From NCBI GenBank assembly GCA_023213395.1, contig CM041465.1, positions 11,036,001-11,100,000 of the forward strand: DNA of 64,000 nt, read 5' to 3'. Below the pieces are notes generated by a model that was given only the letters and a program-made list of their open reading frames with translations, was not told the DNA's origin and did no database searches. Within the stretch, counting starts at the first letter, position 1. Each line of letters opens with the position of its first letter. Source of the stretch: Cycas panzhihuaensis. Lineage: Eukaryota; Cycadophyta. Shown piece after piece: positions 55,246 through 64,000 of this stretch. Made by a program: the position numbers and the translations under genes.

Positions 55246-56687
55246 TACCATCATGGGTGCAACTCCCATGAATAAAATACCACCATATTTTAGAGTGGTG
55301 TAAAGCCTTTATATCTTAAAAAGATGTAGGATAGACACTTTAGGTTAGGAAATCATTTGGACCATTTGATGAACTAGCTTATACCCATGTGAGGGGACAA
55401 GTAGCTCTACTTAGTTAGAAGATAGTTGAATTTTTAGGTATTTAATCACTCATTCAAATGAGCAAAGAGTGGAAGTAATGGAATCCATTAACATATTGGC
55501 ATTGCTAATGAGAGGCTTCAAAGCTTATAATTGGGGCCTTTGGTCTGATGGTAAAGGTAATATCTCATGATATAGGGGAGGTCTATTGACCTTTTTAAGG
55601 CTTACTTAGACCTTGATGGATTCTAAAGTAAGGTATTTGGCAATTACTAAGTTACAACTTCTCACACCCATTTTGAGTACTTCCACATAGACTTTAGGGT
55701 AAAGGGCATTAACAAAGATATCTCTCTTAAAGTCCTTAGGTAACATGGCCTTAGATGAATGGTGTAGGTCATGGAAATAATGCACAAAGTCTATATTAAT
55801 CTCTTCATGGCCTTATTTGAGTGGGAGAAGGACTTTATCCCTACTCTCAAAAGGGTAAGTAACATCAAAATAATTGAGAAAGGTGTTTATCAACTATTGG
55901 AAATAGTAGAAAGAATGGGGCGGTAGATGATAAAACCACTTTAGATCATCCACCTAAAGAAATCTCAAGAATAACTTCATCAGGATATAGTCATAGGACT
56001 AATAGTCAATAGTAAATGCTTTGACATGATTAGTAGGGTCCTAAGATAAACTACCCTCAAAATTGAGAACTTCAAGAGGGTGGGGTGGTAAGTTAGTTCT
56101 AAATGGTTCTAAGGAAAGTGAATTAGTCCTATAGTCAATAAAAGGGCATGCCACAGGATAAGCTAAGGGATTGAGAGTTGGAAAGGTAGGCTGAGGTTGA
56201 TAAGCTAGTTGTACTTGAGGTCCACCATAATCGATTTGCCCTTATTAGTAGGATGGGTATTAAGGTCCAAGTTCAGGGGTGCCTCTAGCCTAATATGGAT
56301 CTATTGGTTAGGAAAATGGGTAAGGGTAAATTACATGAGGAAATGGGCATGTATAGCTTAAAGCCCCATATAAAAGAGGTGGATAGGACATGCCATCTTG
56401 TGCAATATCTCCCTAAGGAATTAATACATAAGGTGGGATAAGTACAAGGCCAAGTTGGGCTTGGTAAGTTTGGGTAAGTTGCACCTGATAAATAAGGTTA
56501 GGTTAAGGCATTATGGGTTGATAGAATGGAGTGGGCTAAGATGAAGGATGAGGTAAGGGGTCCTACCCATATAGGCTTCCAATTAAAGGGCCAGCCCCAT
56601 ATGGGTGAAGCAAGTCCACATCATAGGTAGGCAAAAGATGATGCATGCCTTATAACCATTATGGAGTAAATTATCTAAGTGGAATGA
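55246..56687 (-). pseudogene. GyB gag remnant, C-terminal two thirds
   Basis: At 55255-55310 lies the counterpart of the GyA Cys/His segment. 55640-56110 is the Retrotrans_gag domain: plus-strand words such as GAGTACTTCCACATAGACTT and ACATCAAAATAATTGA correspond base for base with GyA-2 16470-16680. 56120-56687 is the Pro/Gly-rich N-terminal half (CCCATATGGGTG near 56603). Broken by TAG/TAA stops, and interrupted by GyC. Confidence 0.75.
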
Positions 56688-57838
56688 TGATCCGTTTTTG
56701 GATCTTTATTTTCATAATACTCTTAAAATGCCTTGTTTTTCATGTTTATAATCTTCATTTTGTAGAAAAATGCCTTAAGAGTCTTAAAAAATGCAAAAAA
56801 ATATGCAACCACAACTACAACCAAGTGCAACCAACTGCAACTAAGTGTAATCAGGTAGCCTATAAGTGCAACTAAGTGTAATTCAGTGGTTTACAAGTGC
56901 AACTAAGTACAATCGACTAGTCTACAAGTGCAAAGAAGTGCAACCACGCAATTTGCAAGTGCAATGAAAAGTGTAATCAAGTGCAATTACAGGTGCAATC
57001 CTACTGACTGAGGCGCAACCCTGCTGACTGCAGGTGCAACTCTGTGGACTACAGAAAATAGAAAAATGGGAAAACTAAAAACTGGCAACATTTTCGGCGG
57101 GGGAAACAAAGTCCGTTTCACATGGAATTTTAAGAGGATCTTCTTGCACGTGTCCTCTATATTATTAAATAGAAAAACCTCTTTATTACACGAATTTAAG
57201 TGAGTTTTTCTCTAACCATTTTAGAATCTGTTGAAGAATTAAAAAATGAAAAACCTGTTGTGAAAGAAACACGCATTATAGGGTTTTATAACAATAATAT
57301 CTCTTGATAGAAGATAGAAGAGATGATGCTAGTAGCCATAGACGTAGTACGAGGAGCAAGATAAGAGGAAAGTTTCTCCAAAATTACTTTCTGCTTGAGA
57401 AAGAATGGCTCCAAAAACGTAAAATCTGTGTAGGAGAGAAAAAAATGATGGAAGTGCATAAGGAGTAAGGGAGGAAGCCCAAGAAAGTAAGGTTGCAGCC
57501 GAGGGAGGAAAATAGTAGCCATAGCAGTCCAAGAAAGAGGCGTCAGTGGAATTCTTCACCAAGAAAAGAGATTTTTTGGTTATTGGCAACCAAAACTCTA
57601 TGCATACTTCATTGTCAGTGGTTCCAAAGAACATATAGTAGCCCGAAAAGCACCTAGCACTTAGTTCTACTCTCCCAATTTATTGTAGCAGTCCTTTACA
57701 TACTCAATAGAGCATAAACAGAAGGAATTTTATTAGAGAATTCAAAATATCTTCAAATTAATGTAATATTATTGTAAATTTATTCTGGATTTATTTCGAT
57801 TGGATTGAGTCTTTACTTTTCCATTCAAATTCAGATCA
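56688..57838 (+). repeat. GyC 5' LTR
   Basis: TGATCCGTTTTTGG to AGATCA, aligned with 62560-63743. It contains a cluster of short repeats at 56811-57055 built on AAGTGCAAC and AGTGTAAT words. Confidence 0.93.
56811..57055 (+). repeat. Degenerate short tandem repeats in the GyC 5' LTR
   Basis: Units of roughly 30 bases, each with CTACAAGTGCAA followed by TAAGTGCAAC-like text. The same array is in the 3' LTR at about 62680-62930, with the same order but different point changes, so it predates insertion. Confidence 0.75.
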
Positions 57839-57844
57839 AATATT

Positions 57845-57856
57845 TGGTATCAGAGC
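57845..57856 (+). other. GyC primer-binding site
   Basis: TGGTATCAGAGC, a perfect match to the initiator-Met tRNA complement, six bases after the LTR end. Confidence 0.92.
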
Positions 57857-58024
57857 TAGTTTTCTTGAAATCCTTGGGAATTTATTAATTTTTAAAGAGA
57901 AAAGAAAAAGAAAACCCTCTTTCTTTAGTTGTGAAAAGTTTTTATGAAAACTAGATTTCAGTATTTGTTGACCAGCGAACCTTTAACTGAACCACTTAAG
58001 AAAGAATGTAGACAGTGAAGGAAG

Positions 58025-58990
58025 ATGGCTGAGCCAGAGAAAAAGATAGAGGAAAGGTTCATGAAGATGGAGCAAAACTTCGACAGACTAACCCAGCTTA
58101 TGGCACAACTAGTCTCTCAACAAGTTGTAACTTCTTCTTCAATAGCCAGAGGTGTAAAGAACGAAGAAGATGAACCAATGAAAGAGGATATAAATGAAGA
58201 GATGATAGAAGACCAACAAGAAGAGGAAGAAGATGACAATCTGGCAGTAATAACATATCCATTCAAGGTAGAGGCAAAACTTAAATTGCCTATCTATGAT
58301 GGAACTTTAGATGCCGAAAAGTTAGATAGTTGGTTGGACTAACTAGAAACATATTTTTCCATTTATGGGTATAAAAACTACTAGAAAATTACTTTGCTAG
58401 GTTAAAATTGTATAAGCATGCATTAGTTTGGTGGAATGCATATCTTAAATCCCATAATGCAAATGAAATTACTTGGTAACAATTTAAAATCCTCATAAAG
58501 AAGCAATTCTATCTTATTGGATATGAAGAGCAACAAAGGATTAAATGACAATATTACCGACAGGAAAGAGGCCAAAATGTCCAAGACTACACAATAGAAT
58601 TTCAAAAGTAAGTTGTTGTGTTGGGCATCTCTTTACTGGGTAAAGACATCATGCTAAAATATATTGGAGGGTTGCACCAAAGATATTCAAAGAAGAACTT
58701 CAACTGTTTGAAGTTAAATCGCTCGATGAAGCTAGCAAGAAGGCGATTGCCATAGAAAAGAGGAACAAGAAGGTTTTTTCTGAGAGGAAAAGGTTTGCAC
58801 CTCAAGAAGGTAGCAACAAACCTGCCCAAGGAAAGAGGTTTCCAGGTAAAGCTAGACAACAACCCATTGGGGGTTTTAGCAAGAAGAAACAAGCCAATAC
58901 CACCCAAATCAAAGTCACTTGTACTCATTGCAAGTGAGCGGGTCACAACATAGAAGATTGTTGGTTCCTACACCTAGAGAAATGACCTAA
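58025..58990 (+). pseudogene. GyC gag
   Basis: It opens MAEPEKKIEERFMKMEQNFD at 58025, a Glu/Lys-rich helical start, then an acidic run and KLPIYDGTLDAEKLDSWLD, the beginning of the Retrotrans_gag domain. A stop at 58340 is followed by shifted frames through the domain. At 58918-58960 CTHC, one codon, then stop, and GHNIEDCW form a CCHC zinc knuckle interrupted by TGA. It would make the particle protein. Non-functional. Confidence 0.8.
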
Positions 58991-59024
58991 GAACAAGGAA
59001 AAAGGTAAAGCTTTACTTAACTAT

Positions 59025-59600
59025 GTGGGTGATGAAGATGTTTGTGGCATTAAAGGAGCCAATGAGAAGTTGATGCTCATGGCTAATACGGAGCCTAAAA
59101 ATAACCATCAACAAGTTGATCCAAAGATTAGAGAGGAGCTCTTTATGGTAAGAATCCAAGTGAAGAAAAGTATAGTTGATGCCATCTTTGATGGAAGAAG
59201 CCAAAATAGTTTAATCTCAGAAGCATTGGTAAAGAAATTTGGATTAAAAATGCATGCACATCCAAAACCATATCCTCTTAGGTGGTTGGAAAAAGATTCA
59301 GAGTTGCAGGTTACTCACCAATGTAAGTTTAAATTTTTAATATCTGAAAAATTCATTGATGAAGTTGAATGTGAGGTAGTCCCTTTGGATGTTTGTCAAG
59401 TTATGTTTAGCAACCCATATCTCTATGATAGAGATGGAGTTCCTCATAGGAGACTGAGAAAGATTCGACTTATCAAGGATGGGAAATCATATCTGATCAA
59501 TACATCAAACCCACAAAAGAAGATCTCTCTCATATCTTCCCAACAAGCGAAAAGATTGATTAATGCTTGTAGAAAGTTTGTGATGCTGATGATAAAGTAA
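59025..59600 (+). pseudogene. GyC protease, open frame with altered active site
   Basis: 191 codons open. The active-site region reads IFDGRSQNSLISEALV, where related elements have DSGSQxNLIS, so Ser-Gly after the catalytic Asp is Gly-Arg. FGLKMHAHPKPYPLRWL, EVVPLDVCQVMFSNPYL follow as expected (usual end MDVCDILLGRPWL). The frame runs on into the RT N-terminal linker. Because the neighbouring Gag and RT are broken it is listed as a pseudogene. Confidence 0.75.
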
Positions 59601-59779
59601 AAGGTGGAATAAAAAGAGCAAGTAGAGTCCTCAATACAGGCACTGGATAGGAAGCAAGTGCAATAGATTGAAGGCCTAAGGAATAGGTATAATGACGTAT
59701 TCCAATAGATAAAAGGACTGCCCCCTAAAAGGGAAATTGAACATAAAATCTAATTGGTTGCCAATTCACCTTTGTCGAA

Positions 59780-60600
59780 TCTTAGTCTCTACCGAAATGC
59801 AGTTTTAGAGAATGAGGAAATTAAGAGGCAGATTCAAGAACTCTTAGAGTAAGAAGTGATCAAGCCAAGTTGTTCCCCATGTGGTTCACCTATTATTTTG
59901 GTGCTAAAGAAAGATGGAGGATGAAGAATGTGCATTGACTATCAGACTTTGAATAAGATCACCATAAAAAATCAACATCCCCTACCATAGATAGATGACT
60001 TGTTGGACCAGCTACAATCAGCAAGATATTTCAGCAAATTGGACCTGAAATCAGGCTACCATCAGGTTCGAATCCGAGAGGAGAATACTTGGAAGATAGT
60101 CTTCAAATCAAATCAATGATTGTTTGAATGGTTGGTGATGTCATTTGGTCTTTGCAACACACCTTCCACCTTCATGAGGTTAATGAATGAGGTATTAAGA
60201 CCCTTCATTGATAACTTTGTAATTGTTTATTTAGATGATATTCTAATTTTTAGTCATACTTAGGAGGAGCACCTCCAATATGTTGAGCGAGTGCTCAAAG
60301 TTCTCCAAGAACACTAGTTGAAACTAAATCTAAAGAAGTGCGAGTTGGAAAGAAATCTCTTGTCTTCTTACGTGTCATGGTTGGAGGAGGAGAATTGAAG
60401 ATTGACCCAACAAAGATTAAAGTCATTCTCAATTGGCCCACACCCAAGACAACCACATAGGTAAGAAGTTTCATTGGTATATATCAATATTTAAGAAATT
60501 TTATTTTCAGATTCTCTCAAATTGTAGCACCTCTTCATGCATTGATGGGAGGACATGTAAAGTTTCATTAGGAGAATGAATAAGAAAAAGCTTTTAGGCT
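59780..60600 (+). pseudogene. GyC reverse transcriptase
   Basis: EEIKRQIQELLE near 59815, then IKPSCSPCGSPIILVLKKDG, RMCIDYQTLNKIT, YFSKLDLKSGYHQVRI and the catalytic YLDD (60228-60239), are all read on the plus strand. Stops are TAG or TGA at positions where Gln or Trp is usual. After YLDD the frame shifts near 60360. Catalytic residues are intact. Confidence 0.87.
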
Positions 60601-61015
60601 TTTGAAGTAAAAAATTTATGAGGTAATAGTGTTAGCTTTACCCTCGTTGTAGAAACCATTTAAATTGGAGACTGATGCTTCAGGCTATGCCATGGGAACA
60701 GTGTTGAAGCAAGAAGGAAGACCGATAGCATACCATTCAGAGACATTTAATGGAGCTGTCATAAACTACCTAACTTACGATAAAGAGCTCTATGCACTGC
60801 ATCAAGCAGTCAAGCATTGGAGACCATATTTGTTAGGAAAAGAAGTGGTCATCCACATAGACCACAAGCCTTTGTAATTATTATAGACTCAGTCCAAATT
60901 GTAGCAGGCTAAGCACATGAAGTGGATGTCCTATTTGCAGCAGTTTTACATTATGGTTAAGTACAAGAAAGGAGTGACAAATAAAATTGCAGACTTACTA
61001 TCCAGACCTCCTCAA
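60601..61015 (+). pseudogene. GyC RNase H
   Basis: The frame 60665-60877 reads LETDASGYAMGTVLKQ, PIAYHSETFN, YDKELYALHQAVKHW and HIDHKPL, the full RNase H core with its three acids. A TAG follows HKPL (normally L then Q). The tail KHMKWMSYLQQF and ADLLSRPP extends to about 61015. Confidence 0.87.
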
Positions 61016-61229
61016 CAGCAAGGTATTTCCAGTTTATTGGTAGCTATGTAATTTCAACCTTTCTGCCATGATGAATGTGTTGATTTGTACTTGAAAGATG
61101 AGACATTCAAGCCTATCTTTGAACAACTACAGCAAGGAAAAGTAGTTGCTGATTTCCAGCTGAAAGATGGCCTTCTCTTCAAGCAAGATAAGCTTTGCAT
61201 TGCAAAGCATGCAAACTGAATGAAGTGGG

Positions 61230-62521
61230 TAAGAGAAACTCACACCTCTCGAGTTGCAAGACACTTTGGAGTGGGAAAGACATTGTTGAACTTGCAACGA
61301 TATATGTATTGGCTAAATATATAGCAAGATGTGACTAAAGTAGTACGAGGGTGTACATTATGTAGCACATCAAAGCTGGCCAATAGGAATTTTAGATTGT
61401 ACATTCCACTTCCTGTTCCATCATGACTGTGGGAGAGTATCTCCATGGATTTCCTTGGAGGACTACCACGAACCAAAAATGGTATGGATTATTTGTTTGT
61501 AGTTATTGATCAATTTAGTAAAATGGTGATGTTGATTCCCTATAGAAAGACACATACAAGAGAAGACATAGCTAGATTATTTTTCCAGCATATTTGGAAG
61601 CATTTTATACTTCCTAACTCAATCATTTCTGATCAAGATAGCAGATTTCTGAGTTATTTTTGACAAATACTTTGGGGAATGATGGATACAAAGCTAAAGA
61701 TGAGTACGTCTTTTCATCCTCAAATAAACGACCAGACTGAAGTTATCAATAGGACATTGGTACAGCTGTTACGAGGATATAATGCCAAGCATCCTAAGAC
61801 TTGGGATCAAAGTCTCCTATACTTACAATTTACATTCAATAGAGTTATCCATATCTCAACCCAGAAATCACCATTTGAGGTATGTTTGGGATTTCTGCCT
61901 GCAAGTCCTTTCGATCTAGAATTTTCTGCTCAACTTTCTATAGAAAATGGAAAGGAGGAAGAAGGAGATAAAAAGGCACAAAGATTCTTAGAAAGAATCA
62001 GAAAAATCGATCAACAAGTTGAAGAGCAGCTTCAAAAATCTCAACAGAGATACAAACAACGGCATGATGCACATAGAACCAACCATTCCTTTAAGAAAGA
62101 AGATAGAGTTTGGTTGCACCTCAGTAAGAAAAAATTGCAAGGTGAAGGCAAAAAGATAAAGGCTATACGTTATGGTCATTTTACAATCTTGAAGAAAATT
62201 GGGGAAAACGCTTTCCAGCTTGAACTTCCAGAATTCATGAAGATGTATTCCATAGTGAATGTTAAGAATCTGAAGATGTTCGAGCCATCCATGTTGAATG
62301 AAGATGAAGATGGAGTTCCACTCTTACCAAATCCAGAGGAGTTGCGAATAGAGAAAGAGGAACCAGTACAAAATGATTACATTCTTCAAAGGAAGCAGAT
62401 CAAGACTCGAAAAGGCATAATTGAGTCCTTCAGAATTGTAGAAAAAGGACAAGTACGCAGCAAGGAAAAATGGTACAATAGGGAGATAGGGAAAATCAAA
62501 TTCCCTCATCTACAACTATAA
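61230..62521 (+). pseudogene. GyC integrase with C-terminal extension
   Basis: HTSRVARHFGVGKT and CTLCSTSK give the HHCC zinc finger (61236-61370). ISMDFLGGLP, SDQDSRFLS and QTEVINRTLVQLL give the three catalytic acids (near 61445, 61630 and 61735). From 61679 a 280-codon frame is open to the stop at 62521. It ends with a VWLHLSKKKL, YGHFTILKKIGENAFQLELP barrel-like segment, then DYILQRKQIKTRKG, in the place where chromoviruses carry a chromodomain; here it is weak. The early part is broken by a stop after SRFLSYF. Confidence 0.88.
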
Positions 62522-62545
62522 AGTTCATGAGGCCATGAACTCCTA

Positions 62546-63743
62546 AAAAAGGGGAGCTCTGATCTGTTTTTGGATCTTTATTTTCATAATACTCTTAAAA
62601 TGCCTTGTTTTTCATATTTATAATCTTCTTTTTATAGAAAAATACCTTAAGAGGCTTAAAAAATGCAAACAAAGGTGCAACCGCAACTACAACCAAGTGC
62701 AACCAACTAAAACTAAGTGCAACCCAGTGGCCTACAAGTGTAACTAAGTGCAACCGGGTGGTTTACAAGTGTAACTAAGTGCAATCGACTAGTCTACAAG
62801 TGTAATGAAGTGTAACCACGTAATTTACAAGTGCAACGACAAGTGTAATCAAGTGCAACTATAGGTGCAACCCTACTGACTAAGGCGTAACCTTGCTGAC
62901 TGCAAGTGCAACCCTACTGACTGCAAAAAATGAAAAAATGGGGAAAACTAAAAAATGGCAGCATTTTCGGCAAGGGAAACAGAGTTAGTTTCACACGAAA
63001 TTTTAGGAAGATTTTCTTGCACATGTCCTCTACATGATTAAAGAGAAAAACATCTTTGTTACATAGATTTAAGTGGGTTTTTCTCTAACCATTTTGGAAT
63101 CCATTGAAGAACTGAAAAATGGAAAACCCGTTGTGAAAGAAACATGCATTATAGGGTTTTATAACAGCAATATCTCTTGACAGAAGACAGAAGAGAGGAT
63201 GCCAACATCCATAGACGCAGTATGAGGAGCAAGACAAGAGGAAAGATTCTCCAAATTTACTTTTCACTTGAGAAAGAACTGCTCCAAAAATGTAAAATCT
63301 GCGCAAGAGAGAAAAAATGACAGAAGTGCATAAGGAGTGACAGAGCAACACCTAAATCCATTTATGGGGATAGAGAAGGAGCCTAAGAAAGTGAAGTTGC
63401 AGCTGAGGGAGGAAAATAGTAGTCACATCAGTCCAAGAAAGAGATGCCAGTGGAATTCTTCACCAAGAAAAGAGATTTTTTTGGTTATCGGCAACCAAAA
63501 CTCTATGTATACTTTAGTGTCAGTGGTTCCAAAGAATATGCAGTAGCCTGAAAAGCACCCAGCACTCAGTTCTACTCTCCCAATTTGCTGTAGCAGTCCT
63601 TTACATGCTCAATAGAGCACAAACAAAAGGAATTTTGTAAGAGAATTCAAAATATCTTCAAATTAATGTAATATTATTATAAATTTATTCTGAATTTGTT
63701 TTGATTAGATAAAGTATTTACTTTTGCATTCAAATTTAGATCA
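62546..63743 (+). repeat. GyC polypurine tract and 3' LTR
   Basis: AAAAAAGGGGAGCTC precedes TGATCTG at 62560. The LTR ends TAGATCA at 63743 and AATGA follows. Confidence 0.93.
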
Positions 63744-64000
63744 AATGAAGGTAGACTGGTTGGTCTAAGTAACTATTTAGATAACTAGACATAATAAGGA
63801 GGAGGTTGAGTGGCCATACCAAGTCATGTGAAGTAAGGGCATAGTGGAGCCAATGGTATAAGGTGAGGGGTCTAAGCAATAGTCGAGTGGGGGATATACA
63901 TATGAAGGTCACCTATTGGTAGAGTAACTAGAAGGATAGATGGTATAGGTTAGAAAATAGTATGAGTAAGCGAAAAAACTACCCTATGGACTAGGCAATT
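63744..64000 (-). mobile_element. GyB piece 4: gag N-terminal region, cut by window edge
   Basis: This continues 56687 after removal of GyC. The sequence is AT-rich and decayed. By position it is the Pro/Ser-rich N-terminal half of gag. The 5' LTR of GyB should lie to the right of the window. Confidence 0.6.

Larger units (their letters stand above)
52476..56687 (-). mobile_element. GyB piece 3: RT N-terminus, protease, most of gag
   Basis: This continues 41039 after removal of Cop3. The block ACAAGCGTTATTGATGTC of GyA-2 (near 13852) has its counterpart at 52517. It ends at 56687 with AATGA, the GyC target site. Confidence 0.78.
56688..63743 (+). mobile_element. GyC, complete Ty3/Gypsy element with TSD
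   Basis: 7056 bp, flanked by AATGA at 56683-56687 and 63744-63748. LTRs of 1151 and 1184 bp, an exact Met-tRNA primer site, polypurine tract AAAAAAGGGGAGCTC, and gag-protease-RT-RNase H-integrase in Gypsy order. RT and integrase wording differ from GyA and GyB and resemble the chromovirus side of Gypsy. Stops break gag, RT and integrase, but the last 280 codons of integrase are open. Confidence 0.93.

Noticed and set aside
58423-58946. Minus-strand frames of 60-114 codons in GyC gag
   Set aside because: They are antisense to the GyC gag domain and have no motif.
1-64000. tRNA, rRNA or host protein gene, or a new defence or metabolic system
   Set aside because: I searched both strands for clover-leaf-like T-arm words, splice-bounded exons and non-transposon domains and found nothing that holds up. 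Everything recognised belongs to retrotransposons or the PMD relic.

Overview
This window is plant nuclear DNA made almost entirely of nested LTR retrotransposons. The evidence is Ty3/Gypsy elements of the Tat/Athila type with 2.5 kb LTRs, several Ty1/Copia elements with initiator-Met primer sites, and a relic of a plant mobile domain (PMD) protein. I found no host gene, tRNA, rRNA or CRISPR array. The density and depth of nesting suggest a large, repeat-rich plant genome; the species cannot be told from the sequence.

Left stack (1 to about 27015, relatively GC-rich). Three copies of one Tat-like Gypsy family (called GyA here) lie inside one another. GyA-1 (1-12985, minus; its 3' LTR runs off the left edge) sits in the 3' untranslated region of GyA-2 (12986-20870, minus). 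GyA-2 keeps an intact 637-residue Gag frame but has lost RNase H and integrase. GyA-2 in turn sits in the 3' untranslated region of GyA-3 (20871-23855, plus). The outer end of the GyA-3 LTR abuts the middle of a Copia pol (Cop1, 23856-27015), so GyA-3 landed in Cop1. The order of insertion is Cop1, then GyA-3, GyA-2 and GyA-1.

Middle (27016-31290). This is AT-rich with no intact gene. A decayed plus-strand PMD-like reading frame (about 28980-30600) lies just beyond the integrase end of a minus-strand Gypsy relic.

Right stack (31290-64000, AT-rich). An old minus-strand relic of a Tat-like Gypsy related to GyA (called GyB) is cut into four pieces: 31290-33077, 40244-41039, 52476-56687 and 63744-64000. 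Four younger insertions do the cutting, and each has readable LTRs and a target-site duplication. Cop2 (33078-40243, TSD ATTAG) splits GyB RNase H. Cop3 (41040-52475, TSD ATTTA/ATTTG) splits GyB RT, carries only a gag-like frame and contains Cop4 (41805-49498, minus, TSD TGCCC). GyC (56688-63743, TSD AATGA) splits GyB gag.

Almost every coding region is a pseudogene. The longest open frames are GyA-2 gag (637 aa), Cop4 gag (about 270 aa from its likely start) and the GyC integrase C-terminus (280 aa). The most notable points are the same-family nest, the gag-only elements GyA-2 and Cop3, the PMD relic antisense to GyB, and the indel-dominated difference between the two GyA-1 LTRs, which looks more like consensus error than mutation.
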